From Rapana venosa (taxonomy: Eukaryota > Mollusca > Gastropoda > Neogastropoda > Muricidae), in the NCBI GenBank assembly GCA_028751875.1, contig CM054165.1:23678670-23742669 (forward strand): a DNA stretch of 64,000 nucleotides. Direction: 5' to 3'. The notes under the pieces were generated by a model. It was given only the letters and a program-made list of their open reading frames with translations. It was not told the DNA's origin and ran no database searches. Shown here in pieces: positions 31,955 to 43,847 of the stretch; position 1 is the first letter of the stretch, and every line of letters begins with the position of its first letter. The position numbers were made by a program, and so were the translations under genes.

Positions 31955-34020
31955 TGCATCACTACCAAACAAGTCGACGACCGTTTCACCAATTGCATTA
32001 CCCAACGCGATGAACAACAGACCAAAGATACAGACATTTTCACTCCCTTCAACACGACCAATCCTCCAGCATTAGTTAACTTTGACAGACAAGGCAGTTT
32101 CTCATTGATTCCACTTCCCAAGAACTCCATGCAGTGTCCAGAAACACACTACAAGTGCTCCAGCAATGGCTATTGTCTGCCTGTCTACACCAGATGCAAT
32201 GGTGTGGTTGACTGCCCAGACCACCAAGATGAAGCTGTGTGCAGTGACTTTACATGTGCAGGGTTGTACCGATGTCGTGGGAAGGACAGACAGATATGTC
32301 TGCATGCACAGCACCTCTGTGATGGCTGGCCTCAGTGTCCACAACAGGATGACGAAGCCATGTGTGGGGTCAGAGAGTCGTGCCCTGGTGGCTGTGTCTG
32401 TTATGGAATCTCATTTACAGAGCTCTTTGTTTTTCAGCCTGAGACTATGCCCAAACTGCGTTATCTGGAAGGCAGAGGGAGTGGCCTGCAGCAACACACC
32501 ATCGTTAGTCAGACCATGCTGATTCATTTAGGCGCTGCAGCCTGTGACTGGAGAAATGTGACTGGCTTTCATATGCTAATCTCTTTGTATTGGACATCAG
32601 TGATAACGATTTTCACTCTATCCATTTTAAACAGATGTCTAAACTACGCAACCTTAGACACCTTCATCTGTCAGGAAACCCACTGTCCTCTGGTCTTTCT
32701 GGCTTAAGTGTCATCAGCCACAAAATGGAGTACCTTCTGGTTTTGAATTTGTCACGAGTTTTAAACAGTGATTTTCATTTGACTGCTTTATCTGACTTGC
32801 TGCCAAACATCAAAGTTTTAGATTTTTCCCATTCTGGATTGACCTCACTCCAAGGCAGGTGGCTGTTTCCAAAGCTGAAAACTTTGAATGTGCAAGGCTG
32901 TCCTCTAGTTGACTTCAGCGCTGACTTCATGAAGCAAATGGATAATCTTCAATGGGTGTTGGCTGACACCTTCAAGCTGTGCTGTCCTGATCTACTGCCA
33001 CAGAACTTTATGGGACAATGTAAAACGCCAACTGACGAATTGTCTTCCTGCGAAAATCTGCTGAAATCTGGGCTGTACCGAGCCACTCTGGCAATCCTCA
33101 CCATGACTGCTGTGTTAGGAAACCTGGGTAGTTTTGTGTATCGTCTCTGGTCTACCAGGGCTAGGTTTAAGGTTGGATATACAGTATTTGTCCTACATCT
33201 GTGTGTATCAGATTTCTTCATGGGGGTTTACTTGTTCATCATTGGATTGGCAGACCGTATGTTTGATGGTAGTTACTTGTGGAATGAGTATTCTTGGAAA
33301 AGAAGCCCTATGTGCACTATGGCAGGATTCCTTTCTCTGTTATCATGTGAGATGTCATCCTTTTTTATCTGCCTCATCACCTTGGATCGTTTTCTGGTGA
33401 TCTGTTTTCCATTCAGTCGCTTTCGCTTTGGGGTCAGGTCAGCACACGTCGCCTCACTGATCACCTGGATACCTGGGCTAATCCTGGCCTCACTACCTGT
33501 ACTCCCTGTAACATCCCACTGGGCCTTCTACAGCCAGACAGGCATCTGTATTCCTCTGCCAGTCACAAGAGCTGACTTTCCTGGGAGCCACTATTCCTTT
33601 GGAGTCATGATTGTCTTGAACATGGTTTTATTTCTGTTGATTGCATCAGGTCAGGCTCTGATCTACTGGTCGGTCAGAGTCAACACAATGCCAGGTAGTG
33701 CATCAGCAGGCAAAGATAGCGCTGTTGCCAATGAAAAACACAGATCCAAAGAAACAGCAGTTGCTCGTCGTCTTCTGATTATCGCCATGTCGGACTTTCT
33801 GTGCTGGTTTCCTATTGGTCTCTGTGGTCTTCTGTCCAAACTGGACATTCCTGTTTCGGGAGAAGTTAACGTTGCCATGGCAATTTTAGTGCTGCCACTG
33901 AATTCTGCTCTGAATCCTTTTCTTTATACATACACCGTCATATACCAGAAACAGCAGAAAGCTAAAGAAAATAGACTTTGCAGGGTCATTGCAGCACAAG
34001 TGGGTGCATTGAACCGTTGA
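31955..34020 (+). CDS. receptor exon 5: LDLa pair, LRR region and seven-helix GPCR domain, with a frameshift
   Basis: Acceptor ttgttcttag ends at 31954; entry phase 0 matches exon 4 ('DCGHRQ' to 'CITTKQ'). Two LDLa modules follow: 'CSSNGYCLPVYTRC...HQDEAVC' and 'CRGKDRQICLHAQHLC...QDDEAMC', then an LRR N-cap 'CPGGCVCYG'. The frame shifts near 32576 (one base apparently missing after 'GFH-M') and continues in the frame starting at 32590. LRRs: 'LRHLHLSGNPLSSG', 'IKVLDFSHSGLTSL', 'LKTLNVQGCPL'. Seven helices start near 33070: TM1 with 'GNLGSF', TM2 'LCVSDFFMG', TM3 end 'LDRFLVICF' (DRY position), TM6 'SDFLCWFPIG', TM7 'NSALNPFLY' (NPxxY). TGA at 34018. This is the relaxin-receptor/LGR type; the whole membrane domain is intronless. 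Confidence 0.93.
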
Positions 34021-34330
34021 GTGATATTGAAATTTTTTATTTTTAGTACTATGTCTGTCATCAGTATTGGAACATTTGATTCTTCTGATTATTATATATT
34101 TTGCCTTTTCTCTGTACCTCCAGTTCTTGCTTGTCTTATTGTGGGTCTGTCTCTCTGCTGATCACTATCATCAGATTCCAGTCTCTCAAATGTTTACTGC
34201 AGCTTGTTTCTTCCGTCTGTCAGATAATGTCTGTCTTTTTGTCTGTCTGCTTGTCTGTTCTGTTGTTCTGTTGCCTGCCTGACAGACTGATGGTGTAAAC
34301 TCTACTTTTTGTTTCATCCTATCTAAGACC
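34021..34330. other. probable 3' UTR of the receptor gene and following sequence
   Basis: T-rich, non-coding. No canonical AATAAA is seen in the first 300 bases; one like it occurs at 34624 (gaaataaaaa). The transcript end cannot be fixed. Confidence 0.4.
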
Positions 34331-35600
34331 TTCTTCCATGACAGAGGAGGGCCATTGTCCCACAGTTATTGCAGTCTTTCACATCTTCGTTCTCATGGAG
34401 CATAACATTTTTGGTGATTTCCAGTCTGTTGGCCACTGACCGGTCTTCCAGATTGTACAATCTAGGTAATACATGGCTCTCGTATCAACCTCTCCTGAGT
34501 GCTTCAGCAGTTCTCCTGGACTGTTACCAAGGCCTGGTGTCTTTTTGCAATTATACCTCTTGATGGCTGTCACAACTTCACTAATGAGGGGTTCTGGATG
34601 TATACTCGGAGCTGTTGTTATTGAAATAAAAATCTATCAGTTTGAGGCACATTTTCTTCTTGACTGTTGAAAAATGTTTTGTTGTATTCATGCCATTTTT
34701 ACAGAATGTCTTCTGGCTTAGTTAAGGCAGCTTCGTCTTAGTCATTGGCACATTACTTTTAGCTTGAAACTTATTTTGTTGGACTGATCTGACCTGTTAA
34801 AATAATTTCTTGATTGTCCTTTTTGTTGTCATTTCACCCCCGCATGCTTGTTCCAGACAGCTTTTCTTTTCTCTTGGAATCTTGCTTTTGATCCATCTCT
34901 TTACTTGTGAGTTTTTATATCTTTTACCTGATTTGCAGGATTTCCTTTTTTATTGGGCTAGTTCCAATATCTCATCACTTGTACTGGTTTGGGGTTTTTT
35001 GTTTTTCTTCCTAGTATTTTTCTTCTGCTGCATAAATGTAGATCTTTTTCATGTCAGTTCAAATTTCTTCTGACAACTTATCATTTTCTGCCCATGTCTC
35101 TAGCAACTGTGAAAAAAATTACTTGTTTCAGTTTGGTTACATGAGGCAAGGCCAGGATGTTCTAGTTTTTTGTTTTTATAATTGTATATTTTGGTATTTT
35201 TCGCTTTAATTTATTTCATTTCATCAAGACAGTTTGTGGTCAGTGTCACGTCTTGCGGGCGACGTCTTTGAGTTAGGGAGCTGTTCCACCTTCCATCATC
35301 ATTATGTATTAATTTGATTCTCACTCTCTCGGGTGATTCCAGTGTAGTCTTTTGGTGTTTGAAGTGGGTCTTGTAAATTCAAGCTCTTTTGCGGCAGCAG
35401 ATGCTAACATGTACCTCTTCATTTCTCTCTCCACTTTGGTCCGTCCATGGGCCTTTCACTCATCCTGCACCACCTTACTAACTTTTGTATTGAGTCGTCC
35501 ATATATTATGATTTCCCTTTTTGGTTGTGCTCAGATCATGAAAGGTGAAAGTTTACAAGTGAGAACTTTTATCACCTACATAGACCAAGCTTGACAGTGG
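34330..35600 (-). mobile_element. RTE-like LINE remnant: endonuclease end and RT start, no RT palm
   Basis: Minus strand, right to left: 'SNTKRLHWNHPRE' and 'GGWNSSLTQRRRPQDV' (35590-35220) resemble the endonuclease C-terminus (the 'QIDHI...W-SSL' region). 'CKKTPGLGNSPGELLKHSGE' (near 34540) and 'TGQWPTDWKSPKM' (near 34400) are the conserved start of an RTE RT. The palm and C-terminus that should lie below 34330 are absent. Very decayed between 34620 and 35200. Confidence 0.6.
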
Positions 35601-36254
35601 ATTCGCCAGATTCTCGACACAAGTTTGCATGCAGAACTTCCCCCTTACATCCTAAGTTTCTGCCATAACCAATCTTCACTCATGGCCTCAACTACCCCAT
35701 TCCAATCTAAAAGCAATTTTAATTTATATACAATTGTTTAATCATTGGATCACACTCTTGTATGGACTTGAGCATTTAAACGATACAAAGGAATTGAATG
35801 TTTATATAGCCTTATGAAAGGGTGTATATATGCCAAAAATTACATGACATTTTATCACCTACTAGAATGTATACAAACTCTACATCTGTTAGGTTCATAA
35901 TTATGCAGCATAATTAACGCAGTATTCAAGCTGAAGATATTCTAGAAAATTTGTGTTTTGGGGGTGATAATCCAGTGTGTCCTCAGCATGGCTGATTTAT
36001 GGCTTTCAGGAATTAAAAATACTAGTGGGATCATTTCCAGGCAACATCTTCCAAGATGTCCAGGCTGAAAGGGTCGGTGGTCTCGATCATTATTTGAAGC
36101 AATGTTGCTATAGATGCAGAAATAAATGAGGTGACAGTTCATAATTATGCTTTCGTGATCATGGCTTTACTAACAATTGTAAGTGATTTAAATGAAATGA
36201 GCTGCCAGCCCTATGCAGTGTTCAACTGTTCCTTTTATTTGTATTGTTCCTTTT
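35601..36254. other. unassigned
   Basis: AT-rich; no gene or repeat recognised. Confidence 0.5.
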
Positions 36255-36665
36255 ATACTGTTGGGCCGTCGTCTTTGGTTTCTGGTCATTCCACCTGGAA
36301 TGACCTCCTCTTTCATTCGTAAAAGCCTTCAATTGATTCCTATCAATCCAGCTAAACCACATTATCTTTACTGAGACTTCCCCACATATCTGTCCCTAAA
36401 TTCAAAGCATCTTTCACGTCAAGTGTTGTCCGTTGTTGTGTTGTGTGTTTTCTCAGTGTGCCAGTGTGTGTGATGTTGTGGCTTGATTTGTTGACATTTG
36501 TGTATTGTGGTGTCATGTGATAATGATTCTGTGCTGCGTATGTGCGCGCATGATTTCTCATAGTTAAGGAGAGTGCATGCTAGTAAATGATTTGAGTGCA
36601 AGCGCTTCGATTAGTTTGTTTTTACAATGATTCAGCGCTATTAAATTCGAAAATGTTATTATGTA
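36255..36665 (+). mobile_element. L2-like LINE, diverged 3' end copy
   Basis: Follows 2570-2960 in order: 'tggtcattccacctggaatg', 'aagccttcaattgattccta', a GT-rich interval, 'gagtgcaagcgcttcgatta' and 'ttcagcgcta'. More diverged than the 22.1-kb copy, with small deletions. Confidence 0.85.
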
Positions 36666-37660
36666 ATTTTTCAATTGCTTAGTTTGCCCCTGTCTGTGTA
36701 ACGTTCGCTATACAAGGGCATTTCCTACCAAATTCCGTGACAACTACTATTTAGCTGTACTATTGTAGGTGTATTTAACCTGTCTACGTGTTTTTAGATT
36801 TGCAAAAGCTGATGCTGCTATTCGTGTCAATCTTACTTCCCTTCACAGCTCATTTAAATGATTCTACTTTTATGTTTAAATGCTTAGTAGTCCGATTAAA
36901 AGGTTTTATCTCACGCTGTGCTGCTATATTGTGGTCAATCTTACTTCCCCTTTACAGGATTAAATATTCTACCTTTTCATTGTTTGAAATTGTGCGTTGA
37001 TATCACTGTTTATGGAAGGACGTTAAACTGAAGAACTACTACATACTTGTAAATGCTTAGTAGTCCAGATAAGGTTTATCTCATTAAATAACAACACACT
37101 TTATATGAAATCGTAAAAATTGTGTTTATTTGATACCTACAGTGTGAAAGTAAATGATTGTAGACAACATTTTTGAATTTCCAAACTGATATAGGAAGAC
37201 ACCTCCAAAGTTTGGAATTCAGACAAACGGATAGACAGAAGAGGCACACAGGACAGCATTTAACCATACCCAGCCCCTCCCTCTCTAACTTGGTTGCCAA
37301 ACAAAGGTGTCATGTCCACACTGCCCCAGATATGCAACTTGAACCTTCTGGGGGGAAAAGCCTGCCTGAATAGATCCCAGCAATGCCTGCAGTTAAGTTA
37401 AACCCAAAGAGTAAGTGGAAACCACTTCAATTTTCAACACTAGAACTTCTCTAGGGGGCTCATACTGAAAATCAACTGTGCCCGCTCTGAAGGATAAAGG
37501 GAGCCTATGTTCATCAACACCAAGCAGGCCAACTAGTCTCCCTTCTTTTTCTAAAGCATGTACGCTTTTTTCGTGCTCCTTCTACAGTTGTTAGTGGCAG
37601 TAGGAATATATCCTACAATTTCTCTCAAAATTCTAATTCTAAAGCAACTTTTTTTTACAG
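36666..37660. repeat. AT-rich region with imperfect internal duplication
   Basis: The words 'tcaatcttacttccc' (36826 and 36938) and 'aatgcttagtagtcc' (36879 and 37050), each with similar neighbours, show an old duplication of roughly 110-170 bases. Nothing coding seen. Confidence 0.6.
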
Positions 37661-37661
37661 G

Positions 37662-37898
37662 ATAGCTAGTGACCACAGCACTCGCTTTCCCCCAGGTAAG
37701 GTTAAGCAGCATCGACACGTGGTTACCATTTGGATGGGTGACCGTTTGTGTGCCTTGGCTTCAGTACAGTCCCCCAATTCACCCAGCTGTAAATGGGTAT
37801 CTGCCTGTTTAGACTCGGGGAAGGTAAAAGCAGCGAGGGAGAGGAGATGGGCGCCTCCCTATGACCACATAGGTTATGGGACACCTTTTTAAAAAAAA
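37662..37898 (+). mobile_element. 5S rRNA-derived SINE
   Basis: The head resembles the internal promoter region of 5S rRNA: 'gttaagcagcatcgac' (37701-37716), then 'ggttacca' and 'tggatgggtgaccg' (37731-37744); the equivalents in 5S genes are GTTAAGCAACGTCG, GGTTAGTA and TGGATGGGTGACCG. The body has 'cacccagctgtaaatgggta' and 'gagaggagatgggcgcc', ending in an A run at 37891-37898. A second copy lies on the minus strand at 53151-53430. Confidence 0.85.
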
Positions 37899-38415
37899 TG
37901 CATTATTGTTTGCGAACTGTGTGACGTGTGTGCGCAGTCATGCGTGGGTGTGAGAAAGAGAGGGGGAAACCAAGTCAAATGCTTTTCTTGGAAGAGAAAC
38001 TTGAAACTTTTTATGGGGGGAAAAGAATAAGCAAACATAATGGGGGGTTGTTGTTTTTTACACCCAGCCCTCAGTCAAAGAAAATCATAATAATGAAAAC
38101 AAATTAAAGCAAAGCAAAAATGTTTTAAAATCTCACTGTAACATCAATAACATAACACTAACTAATAACATTAATTTCATGTCATAATAGAAATCTTGTA
38201 ATAAAAAAATGGAAGGAAATGAGCACCTAGGGTAATGACTGGTGAGAAAATTGCAAAACGCAAATTAGAAAACTACGTACACAAATTGTATTGGGCAGAG
38301 AGAGGGGGCCAGGCAGATAGGTAGGAAGGCAGCCAAAGACAGAGTGAGGATTAAGTGCCTGACAAGACAAGATTTCATGTGAATGTGCCTGGGTAGTCTT
38401 TCATTAGAATCAAAC
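37899..38415. other. unassigned
   Basis: A-rich, no recognisable gene or repeat. Confidence 0.5.
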
Positions 38416-38419
38416 AACA

Positions 38420-39560
38420 CTTTTGTTTAAAAAGTATACAGACTGTACATAAATTAAAGCAAAACTATTATTCCACAATGAACCACCAGAATAAGCGAGA
38501 GTAAATTTGAACAGATCAATTCTGGGCAGTGGTAACATTTTGAGAAGATGGCGACACTCGTGAATCTTTAAATCATTTAAGGTGTGTTTTCCTTTTGAAG
38601 GAAGGATCAAACTAAAACACATGCATATCTGAGGAAAGTGTTGAACATAAAGCAATAATATCAGACCATGTTTCAACAGATATGGGACCAGCTGGACAAG
38701 AGTTGATACCAACACGGATGATGATATCTTTCAGGTTTGGGGGCAGGGACAGAGAAAATAACTGTGTGGAGATCATCTGGTCAACAGTCATGCCAGGCAC
38801 ACACACTTTGAAAACTGTCATATCTGAGCGCAAGACGCCTTGGATGATACAATGCACAGTGGAGTCACCAACGAGTAGTAGGCCTGCTGTTGTATTGCCA
38901 TGTGTAACAATGGGTAAGTGGGTCTGCCCAATGGTTACACCTGATATTCTGTACCTGGCTGTCAAGGGCGACATCTTTCTTGAGGGAATTAGGTTTGGGG
39001 CCTGTTTCTGGTTTTTCATTAGTCTGAGAAAGAATTGAAAAGGAGTGGGACGTTGGAATTAGGTACTGGAAATTGCCATCATCTGGTGTAGTACCGGGTA
39101 CTATAGATAAACCTTCAGAGCTCATCTCATTCTTAGTCATTGTAGATTGACTGAATGATGCTTGATGAATCCGACTACAGTCTCTGGTCAGAGAATGGTC
39201 CTCACAGATAGTCTGCATGCACTGACTGATGATACACAGGAGATCACAGAATCATCACAAGGAGAAGGGAATTGTGTATCTACTGTCCGAGTTCCTTCCT
39301 CAGTCATGACAGGGCCTAGTGTCTGAGTGTGGGCTGATACACGTTCATGTTGTTTGGATAAAACTGTCTTTCTTTGGGATTGAACAGAACCTAGCTGCGA
39401 TTTAATAGTCCGGTTTTCTTTGAGAAGTTTGTTGTTGGAGAGTTTAAGGATAGTGACTAGAGATTTCAGTTCATCGATCTGTAAACAAACGGCATTAAAC
39501 TGTTCAGTGATGGTGATACGAAGTTCATTTTGTGGTGGCGGTTTTGACATCCTCAATCAA
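38420..39560 (-). mobile_element. LINE ORF1-like remnant: coiled coil and SGNH/esterase-like domain
   Basis: Minus strand. A frame starting near 39556 has a leucine-rich heptad stretch ('DELKSLVTILKLSNNKLLKE', about 39470-39410), likely a coiled coil. After a frameshift at about 39190, frames at 38612-39019 show 'LLVGDSTVHCIIQGVL', a GDS block-I motif, and 'NLKDIIIRVGINSCP', a block-III-like GxN motif. The end at 38410-38600 has 'KIHECRHLLKMLPL' and a decayed 'LAYSGGSLWNN'. The SGNH fold with a coiled coil occurs in ORF1 of CR1-type and some other LINEs. No RT is next to it, so the parent element is unknown. Confidence 0.6.
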
Positions 39561-39649
39561 TCACTGAAATGATGCCACATTCTGATGCAGCTTCTGTGGC
39601 TGACAGAGTATTGACTTCTAGAGAGGATATCCTCCTCTGCAAGACCTAA

Positions 39650-40430
39650 CAACTGCTGGTCACTGATGTACTTTTTCTGGACTTGTACAAGGAGTGTTTG
39701 CATTTCTGTCTTGTTCTCTTAGCCACAGGCGCGTTTTTCTGTTGAGTTTTCTGCTGGCGGGACAACTCGAAGTCACTGGCGTCAGCGCCTGGGCTTTATC
39801 CCAGTTCTTGATTAAACCATTGACGCTGGTGGCAACAACAGCAAAGTGAGAGGCTGTATGATCAGTGGCTTTCTTTTCCACTCATGGCTTAGTCTTTATT
39901 GATCGACTATGACTCTCTGACTAGGAGGCTTGACTCGCACAGTCCTTACGTGCTGCAGCCCGGGGGGGGGGAGGGGGGGGGGGGGGCTGGTTGGCCTTTG
40001 GAGAACATCTCCAACGCTGATTGTCCTTATGCCCACTTGGCCGAGAGAGTGGGGATGTACTGTGGGAAAGGCATCTCCACTATAATCAAATTTCTGCCCA
40101 GTTTCCAAAACAGCAGCTGCCTCCTCTGCTGTTTTAGAGGTCATCGTCGGACACGACGGACAAACATACACAGTCACTGGCGGTGGTAGGTAAAAACCTC
40201 TTCCTGTGTTTGAGTCACACCACTGGGCTCCAAGAGAACGTCAGCTTCTTTGGACAGAAAGAGGTCTTTCGCTGGAGATGCTGTGACAACGGACATTTGT
40301 GACGTGTTGAATGGAGGTGTTTTCAAATAAATTGTTCCTGAAAAACCACTGATGACAGTAAGAGGTGTTTTAAGCAGTAGAGTGGAAAGTTTGTCAGCAT
40401 TGTTTTCAAACATGAAATAGGAAATGAAAG
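39650..40430 (-). other. possible 5' part of the SGNH-ORF1 element
   Basis: Minus-strand frames with low complexity: 'RPTSPPPPLPPPGL' (over a C/G run at 39961-39985), 'LSRQQKTQQKNAPVAKRTRQ' style basic stretch and an N-terminal-looking 'MFENNADKLSTLLLKTPL' at 40413. No family recognised; continuity with 38420-39560 is inferred from position and strand. Confidence 0.35.
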
Positions 40431-40990
40431 TTTTTGAAAACTTTCACATTCACTGGTGTCCATTCATGGCAGTCCCCACCTTGACATAACTACATTCCTC
40501 CAGGGGGATGGACAAAATAGAGAGTTACTGTTACTGATTTCCAGGATTGGAACACAATGGGGAAATCAGACTTTGCCAGAGATGGTGGCGGAGGTATAGG
40601 TAAAAGGCCTGAAGATGGAGTATAAGACACAACACCATGCCACACATCACAGCAAGGTACTCACAGTTCCAGTCACAGTGCTGGACCATTCTACGTCTGG
40701 CGCCCAATCATACCCATTGTGGGCAACTCCAATTTCACACTTTCATGCAGGTAATGAAGAAACCTGAAGCACACACTACAGCCAGGCACTGTGCTGTCTT
40801 GAACACAGCAGCACGTCAATGCCAGTGCACAGCACACGAAGTTGTTCAGGCTTGAAACCTGAAACAAACAGACCAAGCAGGATCACAAAAACCATTTTAG
40901 AACAGTTGCAGAAATCACACACAGATACGCATGAGTTTTATACTGAACACAATCACCAGTTGGATTTCAAGGCTGAAACAACTGATTAGT
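40431..40990. other. unassigned
   Basis: No gene or repeat recognised before the GA microsatellite. Confidence 0.5.
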
Positions 40991-40992
40991 TG

Positions 40993-40995
<3 letters not shown>

Positions 40996-41085
<90 letters not shown>
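40996..41085. repeat. (GA)n microsatellite, probable SINE-2 tail
   Basis: About 88 bases of GA with one interruption. It directly adjoins the 3' side of the SINE-2 copy, as does the GA run at 42600-42658 for another SINE-2 end. Confidence 0.95.
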
Positions 41086-41386
41086 TTTTATTCTTTTATT
41101 TCGAGGATGATGGAATAAGCACTCATGTGCTTTGTTTCATTCAGTCCCCGTGTGTATGCATTTTTGTGAATTTTGTCATCCGGAATATGGCCTACTCTTC
41201 CGAAAAGTGGAACGGGCTTTAACGTGTGCGCAAGATATTCTGCGTGCATTCGCACACGGGACCTCAGTTTATAGTCTCAACCGAAGGACACTGATGTTAA
41301 CTCCAGAGGAAAAATCCTCTTGAACGGGAATCGAACTTGGGTCAGCACATCACGAGCGCATCACACTAACCACCAGGCTATCCCGA
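41086..41386 (-). mobile_element. tRNA-derived SINE family 2, most complete copy
   Basis: On the minus strand the head reads 'atagcctggtggttagtgtg' (box A, 41365-41384) and, after an anticodon-arm-like interval, 'aagttcgattcccg' (box B, 41324-41337). The body passes 'ggtcccgtgtgcg', 'cccgttccacttttcggaag' and ends with 'ttattccatcatcctcgaaa' before a (TC)n tail. Partial relatives: 11.5, 12.5, 24.0, 42.7 and 54.1 kb. Confidence 0.88.
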
Positions 41387-41404
41387 GAGAGAGAGAGAGA
41401 GAGT

Positions 41405-42593
41405 GATTCAGATTCAGATTCAGAATATTTTATTGCCATTTAAGTCATGTAGACTTATTTGACACAACAAAAACATCAACTATAATTATTATCTATTTTG
41501 GCTAAAAGTGATGTACACTAAAAACATGTTGTATTTTACTTCTCTTTTTCTCTCTTTTCAAAACACTCATACACATATCTGATGATATCTGCTTGATATA
41601 TATCAACTGTGATTATGTCACTTAATTTATGTACCAGTTTTTGCGTTCTTTGTCTTTCGTTTTGATTTTTAATAACAAATTATTTCTGAGTTCATCATAT
41701 AAAATGCATTCATCAAGTAAATGAAATTCATCTTCAATTTTGTTACAGTGTCTACATTTTCTGTCCTCTCTGGATATATTTTGGTGTCTCCCTTTCTCTA
41801 TCATTAAATTGTGACAGCTTGTGCGAAATTTACAATATGTCTTCTTATGAGTTTTGTTTTCATAGTTTACTAAGTATGGTTCCAATCTGTATTCTTTGGT
41901 AGCAAAATCATAAAATTTTAGTTTTGCAAACTCTTTCTTTTGGTAGATCCAAAATGTTTTATACATGTCCTCAAGTTTTCTTCTAACAGCATAACTCAAC
42001 CGATGAACATTAAGAGTGCTTTGGTTCTTCCAGACATGTTTGAATCCAATTGTGTACAGAATATTTTTCACTGTGTTTATCCATTTATCGTATGTATTAT
42101 TCTGATACAAATAATCGTATACTATTTTAATATAAGAGTCTGGTTTTGATTCTGTCAAATGAATTCAAAAGGATATTATCTGGCATATGATTTTAAGGGT
42201 CAGTGGAAATCTCCCTAATTCACCCAAAGTGGGTAGTGCTAATGCTTTTTTTATGAACTCCTATCATTTGTTTACAAAATTTTACATGGAAATTCTCATA
42301 CAAAAACTGATTGGATAAGCATGCCTTGAACAGTTTATCAATATGAAACTCGGTCCCCCCATTAAAACAAAAAGGAAACCAAACTTCTGCTCCATAGGTT
42401 AAAACAGGGGTTATCAGTGAGTCGAATAAACGCATTATTATAGTAGTCTTTAAATTTTGTCCATGAATTGCTCTTTTAAAGGCGTATATTGCTTTGTTGC
42501 TTTGTTTTACTAAATGTTCTTGTGTTGCTTGAAATTTCCCGTTCTGATGAAAAACGACACCTAGATATTTATAAGTTTCTACTGTTTCAATTA

Positions 42594-42598
<5 letters not shown>
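41405..42598 (-). mobile_element. LINE C-terminal RT region (family shared with 10.3-11.4 kb)
   Basis: Minus strand. 42220-42600: 'TYKYLGVVFHQNGKFQATQE', 'KQSNKAIYAFKRAIHGQN', 'RLFDSLITPVLTYGAEVW', the RT thumb region. 41622-42158: a 170-codon frame ending in a knuckle, 'CRHCNKIEDEFHLLDEC'. No palm motifs, so it is 5'-truncated. A short repeated 'gattca' run at 41405-41422 is probably its 3' tail. It sits between two GA arrays, suggesting insertion into GA-rich DNA. Confidence 0.8.
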
Positions 42599-42599
<1 letters not shown>

Positions 42600-42658
<59 letters not shown>

Positions 42659-42740
42659 TCAAATTCTTTTATTTTGAGGATAATGAAAAAGCACACATGT
42701 GCTTTTAAATCCAGTCCCCACCCTTATGGATATATCATGA
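42600..42740 (-). mobile_element. GA array and 3' end of a SINE-2 copy
   Basis: (GA)n at 42600-42658, then 'ttcttttattttgaggataa' and 'aagcacacatgtgcttt', matching 41090-41140. The rest of the SINE is missing. Confidence 0.75.
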
Positions 42741-43840
42741 TACTAAAATAAACCCAGTACCCATACACTCACATAGTACAAAAACAACGAGAGAGTGGGA
42801 GAGTGAGAGAACTGATTATGTATATTCAATTTGGCCCGATTATTTGACAACTGATTAGTGACTGTAAACAGAGTAATTAATTAATCTCTTAATTATTACT
42901 GAAGAGAACAAAACAACAGGTCTACATCCTCCTGGTCAAAACAATTCACCCCAGAAGCAGGCCTAACTGAAGAGGTTTTTCTCTGATTTCTTTCTTTTAA
43001 AAAATTACGTAAACTACTACGTCACCCTATGACATAATAACATTCAGGAGCCATACTTTTTATGACTGTACGGACTTAAAGTATCACTTTCGTTGACCCT
43101 CCACCAACTAGGAAAAACTAAAAAGATAAACTTAAAGCAAAATCTCCAAAACGAAGGCAACCCTGCAACTGATCTATAAACTGACATTCAGCCTGTATCT
43201 TAAAGCACAATAGTCAAACCGAAAGCTGTGGGAGGTCACCGTGGGTAGGGTGGCACAGGCCACTAAAATGGCCACCACTCCTTGACACTATATATAAAAA
43301 AACCCAATATTTATGGAAAACTAAGCAACAACTATACCGTATGAGCACCACACTAGTTGAAAGTCCAAATCACAGACTCAAATTGATGTAGAACACCGCA
43401 CATTATAATGACATTCAGCACTTTAAAATAAAAAATGAACACAGGGCTGAAAATGTCTGCTGCTGTGTTATCAAGGGTAGACCACCTTGGAGAGCAGGGG
43501 GAGAGAAAAGGGGGGATGGGACGTAGGGAGAAAGTGAGAGCATGGTGGTGGGGTAAGTGGTTTTTGGAGTGCCTAGTGAAAATGTGAGTGCGTGTTTGTT
43601 TTAATGTCTATCCACTAAAAAGTGATTTTAAACAGGACATGGGGGAAGAGGAAATAGAGGTAAATAAAAGTCAGTGTGTTTGTAAAGTTGAATGAATGAT
43701 ACGAGGCAAAAAAGAACAGATCTAACCCTGAGAAACTCATTTAACTACACACACACACACACGATTTTTTTTTTAAAAGGGGGGTGGGGAGAGGACAAAC
43801 TTAAGTAGACTTGAATTTGTTAAAACTTAATGGTTGATTG
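42741..43840. other. unassigned
   Basis: No gene or strong repeat. A short CA run is at 43747-43762. Confidence 0.5.
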
Positions 43841-43847
43841 CATGTGT

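Noticed and set aside
32105..32707. Separate secreted LDLa protein ending at 32707
   Set aside because: The frame after about 32576 loses LRR and LDLa resemblance, while the overlapping frame continues the LRR pattern; a frameshift in one receptor gene is simpler.
33273..33464. Minus-strand ORFs across the 7TM exon
   Set aside because: Shadows of the receptor coding strand with no family resemblance.
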